Shown piece by piece: positions 43,286 through 51,080 of a DNA stretch of 64,000 bases; within the stretch, counting starts at the first letter, position 1; each line of letters opens with the position of its first letter. The notes under the pieces are model-generated. The model was not told the origin of the DNA, did not search any database, and saw only the letters and a list, made by a program, of their open reading frames with translations. The stretch is from Jiangella asiatica (GTDB taxonomy: Bacteria > Actinomycetota > Actinomycetes > Jiangellales > Jiangellaceae): contig NZ_SMKZ01000006.1 of the NCBI RefSeq assembly GCF_004349065.1, positions 62,001-126,000 of the forward strand. Reading direction: 5' to 3'. Made by a program: the position numbers and the translations under genes.

Positions 43286-44860
43286 TCAACCTATGAGCCC
43301 CAAGGCAGAAGCGGCCAGCAATTTCGCACGCTCGGCAATGAACGTATCGAACTCGTCAGCCCAAAGGCTACCGGGAATGAACGCAGCCTGACTGATCCGC
43401 GTGATGTCAACCGGCATCGACTTCCGATATTCCGATGGCGCCAGGTCCTTAATGGTCCGGTTTTCGGTGCGCGAGATGATTGCAAAGTTGGCCAACGCAC
43501 CTACGCGGTCCGCGCCCGCGGCATTTCCTTTCGCAACCCATGCCTTCGGTGCGCAGTGGTGGAACTCCTTCCGGTTGGGTTCCGAGAGAACTTCTTCGAG
43601 CGACACGTTCTGACCTGAGAGAAAAGTCAATGGGTGATTGCCTGCAAGCATTAGGATGAAAGTCTTGGTTGCGACAGTACGAGCATTGAAAGTATTTCGA
43701 GAGAAAAAGCTGTCATCGACGTTCGCCGTGATTGCATCTAAGGCGCTATCAGCTCCCTGTCGCAACTTGAGTGCTTCATCAACGTCGGTCTTGATATTGC
43801 GTCCCGGGTTCCCACTGTATCGGTGCCCGAAGGAACTCCGCCAGAACCAACGCAGTAGGGTACTGCGTTGGTCGTCGGTTATCGGTCGAGACTGGGAGTG
43901 CGAGAAGAAGGCGGCCAGCGGAATTAGTTGCGCAGTGTATGGCAGCGAGCGAACATGGCGGATGTGAAGATTGGAGCGAAGGAAGTCGATCGCGAGCCTC
44001 AATGCCTGCGCAACTCGGTCGAACTCGGCCCTCACCTCCGCGCCATTGATGTCGATGAGTGCCGCTGGCGACGGATCCCCTTTGAGAATAGCGGCGCAAC
44101 AGCGCAGCATAAGGTCGTTGTCGCTTCCAACCTCGTCGAATCCGAAGGAAGTGAATTCCTCGGACAACTCCATAAACTTGTCCTGGAGATCAAACTCGTT
44201 GCTCCACGTCCAAGCGGTAAGCAGCTCGAATATGTCTAGGTCGACACCCATCCTGTTGACGCGTTCGAAGACAATCGCAACGCTTGCACGATCTTCATTC
44301 TCGAAGGTCTCCGCAGGGATCAACGCTTCCTTGAACTTCTCCTGAACGGTTACGATCTCAACTTTTCGCTCATCCGTCAGACTCGAAACTGCCTGAGCGA
44401 AGCCAACTGGATCGAAGAACGCTCTGAGCGGGAAGTATCTCTCGGCACCTGCGTCGCCCTGCGCGAGAGCCACAAAATGCGACTCCTGAGCATCTGCAAC
44501 CGCCTCAAAATCGTAATAGATTGGAAGCCAAACCTCGGGATCCTCGGCCAGGGGACTCAACTGCGTCTGGAAGGTAGCAAATATGGACGTCAGTCGCTGC
44601 TGGCCATCCAGGACATAGTCGGTAGGATAATCCTTCTGCGGGTCCGACAGTACAAATCCACCCAGCTGCTTCTCACCTTCAAGCTTATTTCTCGTCCGCC
44701 ATAGAAGCACAGACCCGAAAGGGTATCCCTTATAGATGCTGTCCATTAGAAGGGCGGCCCTCTCTGGCTCCCAGACGAATTTTCTCTGGAACCCAGGAAT
44801 TCGTATGACTCCCTCGTGAATTCTGTCGATCGCTTTACGCAGCGGTAGCGGCTCGCTCAT
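43286..44860 (-). CDS. DUF262-HNH protein, GmrSD-like candidate restriction enzyme
   Basis: 524 residues. The N-terminal DUF262 domain has IPGFQRKFVWEPERAALLMDSI (from residue 21), YPFGSVLLW and VLDGQQRLTS with DGQQR at 85-89, the signature of the ParB-like nucleotidase fold in GmrS. The C-terminus has EFHHCAPKAW (His434-His435) followed by ALANFAIISRTENR, the His and Asn of a DUF1524-type HNH nuclease as in GmrD. GmrSD enzymes are nucleotide-dependent type IV nucleases that cut modified phage DNA. This gene is visibly lower in GC and richer in Phe, Asn and Ile codons than its neighbours, so it is a recently acquired cargo. Confidence 0.85.
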   Translation of the reverse strand: MSEPLPLRKAIDRIHEGVIRIPGFQRKFVWEPERAALLMDSIYKGYPFGSVLLWRTRNKLEGEKQLGGFVLSDPQKDYPTDYVLDGQQRLTSIFATFQTQLSPLAEDPEVWLPIYYDFEAVADAQESHFVALAQGDAGAERYFPLRAFFDPVGFAQAVSSLTDERKVEIVTVQEKFKEALIPAETFENEDRASVAIVFERVNRMGVDLDIFELLTAWTWSNEFDLQDKFMELSEEFTSFGFDEVGSDNDLMLRCCAAILKGDPSPAALIDINGAEVRAEFDRVAQALRLAIDFLRSNLHIRHVRSLPYTAQLIPLAAFFSHSQSRPITDDQRSTLLRWFWRSSFGHRYSGNPGRNIKTDVDEALKLRQGADSALDAITANVDDSFFSRNTFNARTVATKTFILMLAGNHPLTFLSGQNVSLEEVLSEPNRKEFHHCAPKAWVAKGNAAGADRVGALANFAIISRTENRTIKDLAPSEYRKSMPVDITRISQAAFIPGSLWADEFDTFIAERAKLLAASALGLIG

Positions 44861-45025
44861 TCTGCCCCCCAGGCGATTAGTAGTCGTCCTACGGCGCGCA
44901 GCCCAGGACGATAGAGCCCCAACAGTGTGACGCGTACCTCGGACAGAACCAGACCAGGCTCAGCCGGTGGCCATCGCCGCACGGGCTCCCTACGCCTCCG
45001 GTCGGCTAACGGAGGCCGCGCGGTC

Positions 45026-45403
45026 TTACACCGCGTGCAGGCTGAGCGGCTTGTTAAGGGCGTCCGCGAGATTTGCCAGGTCGCCGGGGTCGCTGGTGAC
45101 GACCAGGTCACCGCGTGACAGGGCGGAGATGACGACGGAGGCGTCGGCCACGTCGCTGGTTCTCGCGGCTGCGCATGCGGCGCCGGCCTCGCGGGCGAGC
45201 TGCTCGGTCATCGGCTCGATCTTGCAGCCACGCAGCAGACGCGAGAGCTGATGCTGTGGGCCGCCACGCCAAGCCTGCGCCAGAACTGCAGCGGGGACGA
45301 CGGGGCGGATCTCGTGGCGCAGCGCGTCACGATGCAAGGCCCAGATGTCGACTCGATTAGCTTCCGCCGCGACCAACGCGCCGGTGTCGTAAGTGATGCC
45401 CAT
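45026..45403 (-). CDS. PIN-domain toxin (VapC-like)
   Basis: 125 residues. Acidic residues expected of a PIN ribonuclease are seen in ITYDTGALVAAE near the start and SDVADASVVISALSRGDLVVTSDPGDLANLA toward the end. It begins at the stop of the antitoxin gene and forms a standard TA pair within the element, likely stabilising it. The target RNA is unknown. Confidence 0.87.
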   Translation of the reverse strand: MGITYDTGALVAAEANRVDIWALHRDALRHEIRPVVPAAVLAQAWRGGPQHQLSRLLRGCKIEPMTEQLAREAGAACAAARTSDVADASVVISALSRGDLVVTSDPGDLANLADALNKPLSLHAV

Positions 45404-45657
45404 CAGTCAGCGATGATGCCTTCGCGGACCAGCACGTCGTGCGCCTTGCGTGCCTCGTCGGCGGGGATCGGTCCGTGCTCGGCCTCGAACTCCTCAACGG
45501 CAAGCAGCCCATCGAGGACGGCAGCTCGTTCCGCCGGCATGATGGCGGCCAGGCGCTCCCCGTGGTCGGTCAGGTAGATGACCTCCCCGGTGGACGTGGC
45601 TCGGCTGATCACCTCGCTGAGGTGATCCTTCGCGTCCTGCACCGGCATCTCGGACAT
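45403..45657 (-). CDS. Phd/YefM-type antitoxin
   Basis: 84 residues starting MSEMPVQDAKDHLSEVISRATSTGEVIYLTDHGERLAAIMPAERA, the DNA-binding and dimerisation half of Phd/YefM antitoxins, followed by an acidic toxin-binding tail. The ATG at 45657 is chosen by family length. It precedes and abuts the PIN gene. Confidence 0.85.
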   Translation of the reverse strand: MSEMPVQDAKDHLSEVISRATSTGEVIYLTDHGERLAAIMPAERAAVLDGLLAVEEFEAEHGPIPADEARKAHDVLVREGIIAD

Positions 45658-45809
45658 AGTCCCAGCGTACGGCAGAAGCTCAGCAGACACAGCAGTCCTC
45701 ACTTTCAGTCGAGACGACGCACGCTCGGAAGGCGTCGCGCGTCGTCGCAGCCAAAGGCTGGTCCCCGTCGCACCATTGGCGGATGCGGCGGGGACCAAGC
45801 GGCACATCG

Positions 45810-46106
45810 TCAGGCGGTGTCGCGGCCAGCTCCTCGCTGGATGCGCTCTACGGCCTCGCGGATCGCCTCGTGCAACAGATCGGCCTCATGGCTCCCGAGG
45901 CGGACCACGGTGCTCCGACCATGACGCGGCACGGTCGTCAGCTCGACTCCGGTCGTCGAGCTGTGCGGGCGGACGACGTTGACGCCGAGCACCCAACGTC
46001 CGGAGTCGGCCCGAATCGACTCCACGTAGTGCCGGTGCACGGTGTGGACGCCAGCCTCGTCACACCACTTCACCGAGCAGTCCTTCCCGTAGCCATTGGC
46101 GGTCAC
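45810..46106 (-). CDS. Hypothetical AICE protein
   Basis: 98 residues: CSVKWCDEAGVHTVHRHYVESI near the N-terminus, then a beta-rich segment and a helix ending IREAVERIQRG. I do not recognise it. The start overlaps the previous gene's stop by 4 bases, so the two are coupled. Confidence 0.65.
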   Translation of the reverse strand: MTANGYGKDCSVKWCDEAGVHTVHRHYVESIRADSGRWVLGVNVVRPHSSTTGVELTTVPRHGRSTVVRLGSHEADLLHEAIREAVERIQRGAGRDTA

Positions 46107-46627
46107 GACGCATCCTCGATCTCGGCGCGCTGGATCTTCCGCAGATCAGCAACGACGGACTCCAGCTCGCCCAGCGTCACCCCGGCCTCCGACACCACGC
46201 CGGCCACGCGGTCGACGACCTCGCCGTGAGCCTGGCTCCTCAGCGTGTAGCCGTCCTCCGGATGCAGCATGCCCGGCTTCATCAGCTCAAAGCCGCCGTC
46301 GCGCTCGGCCAGGCGGTTCAGCCGCTCGACGATCTCGGCGTCGGTCGCGCCGGGCAGGTACCGCTCACGGACATGCGCGAGCAGCTTCGGTGTCCACATC
46401 GCCTGCTGCGCCACATCAGCGATCCGCACCAGCTCAGCAGCGAGCCGGCGAGCCTCCTTCGGCACCAGATCGAACGACGCATACATGTCAGTCTCGAACG
46501 GCTTGATCAGCACATCGATGCGGGCATCACCGTGCAGCAGATGGGCGACCATCTCGCCTATCCCCTCGGTGAGGAACGGCGCACGGGTGATGATCTCTCT
46601 CTTGTCAGGTTCGGGTAGCGTGACCAC
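46103..46627 (-). CDS. Hypothetical AICE protein
   Basis: 174 residues, mainly helical, with FETDMYASFDLVPKEARRLAAELVRIADVAQQA in the middle and a C-terminal VVADLRKIQRAEI helix. No family recognised. It is the first gene after the hairpin at 46664-46695 and heads the minus-strand cargo operon nearest attR. Confidence 0.65.
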   Translation of the reverse strand: MVTLPEPDKREIITRAPFLTEGIGEMVAHLLHGDARIDVLIKPFETDMYASFDLVPKEARRLAAELVRIADVAQQAMWTPKLLAHVRERYLPGATDAEIVERLNRLAERDGGFELMKPGMLHPEDGYTLRSQAHGEVVDRVAGVVSEAGVTLGELESVVADLRKIQRAEIEDAS

Positions 46628-46663
46628 GGGTCTCTCCCTGGTTGAGTCAGGTTGGGATCAAGT

Positions 46664-46695
46664 CCCCGCACGGGTGTTTCCGCACCCGTGCGGGG
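46664..46695. other. 13-bp perfect hairpin near attR
   Basis: CCCCGCACGGGTG and CACCCGTGCGGGG are perfect complements separated by TTTCCG. It lies in the 249-bp gap between the first cargo gene (start 46627) and attR, a region with no gene. A terminator protecting the element from outside transcription, or a replication/transfer site, would both fit. Confidence 0.6.
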
Positions 46696-46876
46696 GCGCG
46701 TAGCCGTGAACGTAATGGCAGCGTTCGGTCTCCTCTCCGACGGCAGCAACGAGTCAGCGAATAGTCAGCAGAGCGGCCATCGGCGGCTGTCAGCGATCGT
46801 CAGCCGACGGCGTCTGACCTGCGCCGTCTGACCAGCATCACCAAGGGACGACAACGGATGACGCTTCGGCCCTGCA

Positions 46877-46923
46877 CTGTCAAGGCGGAGGTCGCGGGTT
46901 CAAGTCCCGTCAGGACCGCCAGC
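46877..46923 (+). repeat. attR of the integrated element
   Basis: A second identical copy of the 47 bases at 37977-38023. It contains the last 42 bases of tRNA-Asp but no 5' half, so it is not a second tRNA gene. Confidence 0.93.
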
Positions 46924-47441
46924 AATACCCCGCGCGCTCGCGGACGCCAACGTCCTCTACTCCAGGACGATCCGCGACTGGCTGATCATGATCCAGCAGG
47001 AGTCGAAGGCTGGCATCTACATGCTGTGCTGGACCGAGGACATCATGGCCGAGGTCATCTACAACCTGCGACGCGATAGGCCCGACCTCGACGGTGGGAA
47101 GATCACCAGGCTGCGAGACCGGATCGCCGAGTCGCTCAAGCTCGGCTCGATCAGGACCGCCTGCCGTAGAGGTGCACAGCGCTGACAGTTTCCTGATGAT
47201 GGTCGACGAGTACGCCCCTCAGACCGTCCGCGCAGTCACACAGAGGCAGGAACGCTATTGGGACGGTCGGTCGGGAGCGAAGAGCCTGGTCCAGGCGCTG
47301 AAGGATGCGGGATGTCCCAACTTGGCGGACCGGGTTCGAGAACATCTATGCCACTTGCAGGCCTCTGAGCGTCCAGTCCTTGTGTTCGTGGGCGATGAGA
47401 AACACACGACGCTGCTCATCGGGCCGAATCGGTGTCGGTGA
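46924..47441 (+). pseudogene. PIN-domain protein, truncated and frameshifted
   Basis: Directly after attR the plus strand encodes PRALADANVLYSRTIRDWL, the first PIN block, with no start codon before it, and then MLCWTEDIMAEVIYNLRRDRPDL. The frame then jumps near 47170 to VEVHSADSFLMMVDEYAPQTVRAVTQRQERYW. The middle of the domain is missing. The gene lost its start next to the tRNA and then decayed. Confidence 0.75.
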
Positions 47442-47449
47442 CGTCCACG

Positions 47450-48169
47450 TCAGACGAGGTGGGCGAAGGCGACGAGGTTGCTGTCGTAGCCGGTCTCCTC
47501 GTCGTAGTCACCGCCGCAGGTGATGAGTCGAAGCTCGGCACGGTTGGTCGCACCGTAAACGCTGCGAGTTGGGAACTCGTCCTTGTCGTAGGTCGTGACC
47601 CGGTCGATGACGAAGGTGGCCGCGGTGCCGTCTGCCCGGGTGACATGCACGCGATCGCCCCGACGGAGTTCACCGAGTCGATAGAAGATCGCTGGTCCGG
47701 TGTCGCTGTCGACGTGGCCGGCGATGATCGCGGGGCCGAGCTGCCCAGGTGAGGGGCCAGGGGTGTACCAGCCAGGTTGGTTTGCGTCGCGGGGCACCTC
47801 GATGCTGCCGTCGTCCTGGAGGCCGAGGCCGACGATGGTGGTACTTCGGACGGCGATGGCCGGAATGTCCAGCGAGACGGGTGGCGAACCCGGTAGGAAC
47901 TGTGGGCGCGGGGCGTTTGCGCGGCTGTTCTGGTTGCCGGTGGTGGGATGGTTCGTGCCCTTGTTGTCGGCCGGGTTGGCTGGTGACGACGATGGCGTCG
48001 GCGGGGTGACGCCCGCCGCGGCGCTTTCGTCGGTGGTGATCGGGGCATCACTGGACGTGATGCCTAGGCCTATGACGAGAAGGATGGCGCCCAATGTCGC
48101 GAGCAGGGCGGTGGCCGCCGCGGCGAGGAGAACACCGCGACGGTCACTGCGGTCAGGCCCTGACCTCAT
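47450..48169 (-). CDS. Class F sortase
   Basis: 239 residues. An N-terminal membrane anchor (about residues 14-36) and a Pro/Ser/Asn-rich linker precede the sortase barrel, with SLDIPAIAVRSTTIVGLGL, the catalytic His in AGHVDS and Cys218 in LRLITCGGDY; the Arg is expected in the last strand region. Class F sortases are actinobacterial transpeptidases acting outside the membrane. It overlaps the secreted-protein gene at 48166 by 4 bases, so that protein is its likely partner. Confidence 0.9.
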   Translation of the reverse strand: MRSGPDRSDRRGVLLAAAATALLATLGAILLVIGLGITSSDAPITTDESAAAGVTPPTPSSSPANPADNKGTNHPTTGNQNSRANAPRPQFLPGSPPVSLDIPAIAVRSTTIVGLGLQDDGSIEVPRDANQPGWYTPGPSPGQLGPAIIAGHVDSDTGPAIFYRLGELRRGDRVHVTRADGTAATFVIDRVTTYDKDEFPTRSVYGATNRAELRLITCGGDYDEETGYDSNLVAFAHLV

Positions 48170-48933
48170 CGGGCGCTGACGCGAGCTCGACGTGCCGTGG
48201 CGACGCCGATGCCAGCTGCCATGAGAGTGACACCGCCGCCCAGGGCGAGTAGGCCAAAGTCAGTAGCCGTCGCGGCGCCACCGTTGCCCGTGTCGGCGCC
48301 ACCGGCGGGAGCCGCGGAGAGGACGCCACAGATCGCCGGGTCGGTCGCCTCGGTGGGCAGCGCGGGGTCGAGTTCGCTCATCGTTTCGCCGTCGTACGTG
48401 CCGCTTCCGTTGTAGTCCACGCCGTGGACGACGATCACGGCTTCATCGTTGGTGACGGCGGTGGCGACCTCTTCGGAGACCTCAATGCTGCCGCGCTCGT
48501 AGGACAGCTCGCCGCCGGGGGCGGTGTCGAAGCGGTCCACGGCCAGGGCGCTGTCCGGGCTGGTGTCACCGGTCTTGGTGAGCGAGACCACGATCGGCCC
48601 ATAGGCGGGCTCACCGTCGGTGGTGTTGATGGTGCCGTCCCCGTTGGCGTCGTCACTTGCGGCGGGGCACTCGTGGCGCGCATCGGCACCGAAGTGGATG
48701 TGCGCCGCGTGCGGGTTGTCGGGCAGCAGACCGCTGGCGGCCATGGTGACGTCGACGGTGGTGCCGTTGACCTGCACCATGGCGGTGCCACTGGCGTCGA
48801 CGCCGTTGAGGGCCACCGGCTCCAGATTGGCCGTCGTGTCGCCCTCCGCGGCGAAGGCTGCACCTACGCCGAGCATCGGCGCCACTGCCAAGCTGGCGAC
48901 GGCCAACGAGGCGAGGGTAAGGGACTTGCGCAT
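48166..48933 (-). CDS. Secreted CHRD-like protein with C-terminal membrane anchor
   Basis: 255 residues. A signal peptide (MRKSLTLASLAVASLAVAPMLGVGAAFA) is followed by a CHRD-like beta domain with HAAHIHFGADARHECP and VVHGVDYNGSGTY, an Ala/Gly-rich linker and a C-terminal membrane helix ending in ARRARVSAR. This is the layout of a sortase substrate, but I see no LPxTG-type motif; the residues before the helix read ADTGNGGAATATD. Coupled to the class F sortase gene. Confidence 0.8.
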   Translation of the reverse strand: MRKSLTLASLAVASLAVAPMLGVGAAFAAEGDTTANLEPVALNGVDASGTAMVQVNGTTVDVTMAASGLLPDNPHAAHIHFGADARHECPAASDDANGDGTINTTDGEPAYGPIVVSLTKTGDTSPDSALAVDRFDTAPGGELSYERGSIEVSEEVATAVTNDEAVIVVHGVDYNGSGTYDGETMSELDPALPTEATDPAICGVLSAAPAGGADTGNGGAATATDFGLLALGGGVTLMAAGIGVATARRARVSAR

Positions 48934-48981
48934 GAGACACTCCTTTGGTGCTGGGGTGGCCACTGCATGGACACCCGGGTT

Positions 48982-49330
48982 TCAGATGGATTCGGAGCGA
49001 CCGCTCCGCGGATTGTTGTGGTCACGTGTTCTTCTGCGCGCCGTGAGTCCGCCGGGTCTGCGTGATCCCGAACGAGGTGGCGTCACCTGTGGTCGGAGGT
49101 CGCCCGCGTGCCATGCGTGGTCCATGACGGCACGAGGAACAGCACCAGGGCTGCCCAGAGCGGCCACCGCCTCGGCTGCCGCACCTATACCCATCTCGAG
49201 GAACCACACACCGGCTCGTACATCGCCGGCAGCGGCCCCACAGCCGGGAGCTCGAAGTAACGGGCGGTCATGACGGCCCCGAAGGCGCTCGCCGCAACCA
49301 GTACTACGACGCGGAAGCGCAGGTCACGTG
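48982..49330 (-). pseudogene. Small membrane protein with a dinucleotide frameshift
   Basis: The minus strand reads VVVLVAASAFGAVMTARYFELPAVGPLPAMYEPV, a common small membrane-protein N-terminus, and then ends early. In the next frame it continues WFLEMGIGAAAEAVAALGS. At 49203-49210 the sequence has GTGTGTGG where GTGTGG would keep the frame, so slippage added a TG. The remaining C-terminus is short. The rest of the 48934-49359 gap holds nothing else recognisable. Confidence 0.55.
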
Positions 49331-49359
49331 GTGCCGTTCGTGGTGCGAAGTGGAGTCAA

Positions 49360-49799
49360 CTAGGCGTCGTCAGTTGCAACTTGTGCCCCGTTCTCGGCGG
49401 CGTGCTGGTAAATGCGTTCCCAGTCGGCGAAGAGGGCGGCGAGGCGGGGGTCCGCCACCGACAGCGAAACGATGTACTCGCTGGTCTCCAGGAAGTACGA
49501 GCGCTGTTTCGCCAGCCGCGGGTGGGTGTGCAGGCGCTGGACGTTGCTGTAGCGGTCGGCGAGCTTCAGCAGCAGCGCGTCGGGCGGCAGGTGGCGCAGC
49601 CCGCTGGGGTGGCGCTCCCGAGCCGCGGCGCGGTCCTCGTCGGATGCCGACGGCGACGACGGTGGCTTGGTCACGTGATCGACCAGCTCGGCGACTCAGG
49701 CGCCGAAGCGCTCGGCGACCTCGGCCGGCCCGTCGAGGAACGTGCGGTATAGGGACCGGTCGGGGCGGCCGACCTAATGGCCAGGCCGAAGGCGAGCAG
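49360..49799 (-). pseudogene. HD-domain (RelA/SpoT hydrolase-like) protein, truncated
   Basis: The last 100 codons read LPPDALLLKLADRYSNVQRLHTHPRLAKQRSYFLETSEYIVSLSV, close to the C-terminal half of the HD domains of (p)ppGpp hydrolase-like proteins. Upstream, DRSLYRTFLDGPAEVAERFGA continues the gene but an in-frame TGA near 49694 interrupts it. At about 49800 it is cut off by dispersed repeat R1. The true N-terminus with the HD motif is gone. Confidence 0.65.
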
Positions 49800-49882
49800 T
49801 TGGCGCGGCCCGCGTGTGATCCGACACCTGAGGCGCGACACATGTCTGCCACCTGATGTGCGACGGCCTAGACATGTGGCCG
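49800..49882. repeat. Dispersed repeat R1
   Basis: Begins TTGGCGCGGCCCGCGTGTGATCC and is alignable for about 83 bases with 50803-50886. It contains the motif CCTGATGTGCGAC and an inverted repeat ACATGTCT...AGACATGT. It truncates the HD-domain pseudogene. Confidence 0.75.
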
Positions 49883-50061
49883 CTCTGATCGCGGCACCAT
49901 GCGTGCGTGGCTCGGTTGGTGCGAGACGGTGACGCGGCCACCTCGTCGCGTCCGGCAACGCGAGTTACGCGCGTTCGTCTGTTCGTGCTAGCGTTTGCAA
50001 ACGCAGTGGACCCCTTCCGGACGCCGGACGTGTCTGAACGTCAACCGGAAGGATTTACTCC
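49883..50061 (+). promoter_or_regulatory. Leader with a 14-bp palindrome and an SD-sequestering hairpin
   Basis: GCGTTTGCAAACGC (49991-50004) is a perfect palindrome in the likely promoter. Downstream, CCTTCCGG (50013-50020) pairs with CCGGAAGG (50045-50052). The second arm includes the Shine-Dalgarno GGAAGGA, which lies 9 bases before the ATG at 50062, so the hairpin could block translation. Confidence 0.6.
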
Positions 50062-50706
50062 ATGCCTCGTCGCTACGGTCCTGGTCACTTCAGTGACGAC
50101 CCTTACTCGCAGATAGTGTCGCCACACGGCATCCCGGTTGACAGCCTCGTGTCGGTTCTGCAGAAGGAGATCCGTAGGAGTCGGGTCGACAACGCTGTCC
50201 TGGCCGCTTACGAGATGTACACGACCTCGCCTGACGTGGCGCAGCACCTGTGGCGGCGGTTGCGGCTGATCGCGGTCGAGGATATCGGCATGGGGTTGCC
50301 GCTTGCTCCGGTCCTGATCGAGGTGCTCCACCGCAACTTCAACGCGACTCCCGGGGGTGACTGGATGATGGCCTGCCACGCGGTCCGACTGCTGGCGACC
50401 GCATCCAAGGACCGCACGGCCTCCGAGCACGCCGACTGGGTCGCCACCAAGGTCACGCTAGGGCAGGCGTTGGTCCAGGTGCCCGACTATGCGCATTGTG
50501 TGCACACCCGGGCAGGACAGGAAAAGGGACGGGGCCTAGTCCAGTGGTGGGAGAACGGCGCCCAGGTCAACGACGAACTCCAGGATGCGGACCACCGCTA
50601 CCGCGACGACCTGGTCTGCCTTCACCAAGCGGACGAGGCCGACAACGGCACCGAGCCACCACCATCTCGCTGGACACCCGCGGTGGACAAACGACCCAGC
50701 CGGTAA
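50062..50706 (+). CDS. Stand-alone RarA/MgsA C-terminal-domain-like protein
   Basis: 214 residues with no ATPase motif. The segment VSVLQKEIRRSRVDNAVLAAYEMYTTSPDVAQHLWRRLRLIAVEDIGM resembles the helical domain following the AAA+ module in RarA/MgsA (SALQK.IR...., LWRRL..IA.EDIG), which in those proteins mediates tetramerisation and DNA contact. The following helices (MMACHAVRLLATASKDR) also fit. What it does alone is unknown; a partner or regulator of replication-fork ATPases is one guess. The Pro-rich tail after residue 195 is unique. Confidence 0.6.
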   Translation: MPRRYGPGHFSDDPYSQIVSPHGIPVDSLVSVLQKEIRRSRVDNAVLAAYEMYTTSPDVAQHLWRRLRLIAVEDIGMGLPLAPVLIEVLHRNFNATPGGDWMMACHAVRLLATASKDRTASEHADWVATKVTLGQALVQVPDYAHCVHTRAGQEKGRGLVQWWENGAQVNDELQDADHRYRDDLVCLHQADEADNGTEPPPSRWTPAVDKRPSR

Positions 50707-51080
50707 AGGCTGCAACACCCGATCTTGGCACAGCCGCCCGAGCTCGTCGGCGTGTCGCGCATCACCTGGCGGACGACTGTCGCGGATCACCCGACGGAGA
50801 CATTGGCGCGGCCCGCGTGTGATCCGGTGCCTGATGTGCGACCGATCTCCGTCAGGTGATCTGCGACAGGCTAGACGTCTGGCGACCTACTTGAAAGCGC
50901 CGGCCAACGCACGGATCTGCCGATGTGAGCGAGTCGGCTGAGTCGCCTGCCTATGAGCGGGATTCGTACTCCGATGCCAAGGGACGCGGGTTCTCGACCC
51001 CGAAAGCGGTCGGTGACGTGGACCAAGTACGCCGCGCAGCGGGTCGCGGTCACCGCGCGCGGTCGCACGCGATAATTCCG
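50707..51080. other. 374-bp gap containing repeat R2
   Basis: After the RarA-C-like gene, 50754-50886 is repeat R2. The remaining 190 bases before the kinase gene have no recognisable coding content; an in-frame extension of the kinase up to about 50925 exists but is of low quality. Confidence 0.5.
50754..50886. repeat. Dispersed repeat R2
   Basis: Its first 63 bases (TGTCGCGCATCACCTGGCGG... to GGCCCGCG) match R3 at 52335-52400, and the part from 50803 matches R1. It therefore joins the two other copies and is the most complete. It contains the recurring motif GTCGCrCATCAcCyG in both orientations. Confidence 0.78.

Larger units (their letters stand above)
37977..46923. mobile_element. AICE-like integrative element in tRNA-Asp (about 8.9 kb)
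   Basis: Bounded by the 47-bp direct repeats. Gene order: int, xis, rep and a small Cys-rich protein (minus), GntR regulator and Nudix (plus), a multi-hairpin region, DUF262-HNH (minus), PIN/antitoxin (minus), and two unknown genes (minus). This int-xis-rep plus GntR/Nudix set is that of pSAM2-type actinomycete integrative and conjugative elements. The FtsK/TraB-like DNA translocase needed for their conjugation is absent from the whole interval. Confidence 0.9.

Noticed and set aside
44857-45111. Minus-strand frame whose stop overlaps the DUF262 start by ATGA
   Set aside because: The overlap looks operon-like, but most of the frame lies over the PIN gene in another frame, and the unique part of about 35 codons shows no family or start signal.
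46877-46923. A possible second tRNA-Asp
   Set aside because: Only the 3' half from the anticodon loop on is present; the 5' sequence does not form D or acceptor arms. It is the att duplicate.
50925-51080. Longer N-terminus for the APH-like kinase
   Set aside because: The extra 52 residues are low in similarity to kinase N-lobes and begin just after repeat R2. The GTG at 51081 gives a normal N-lobe.
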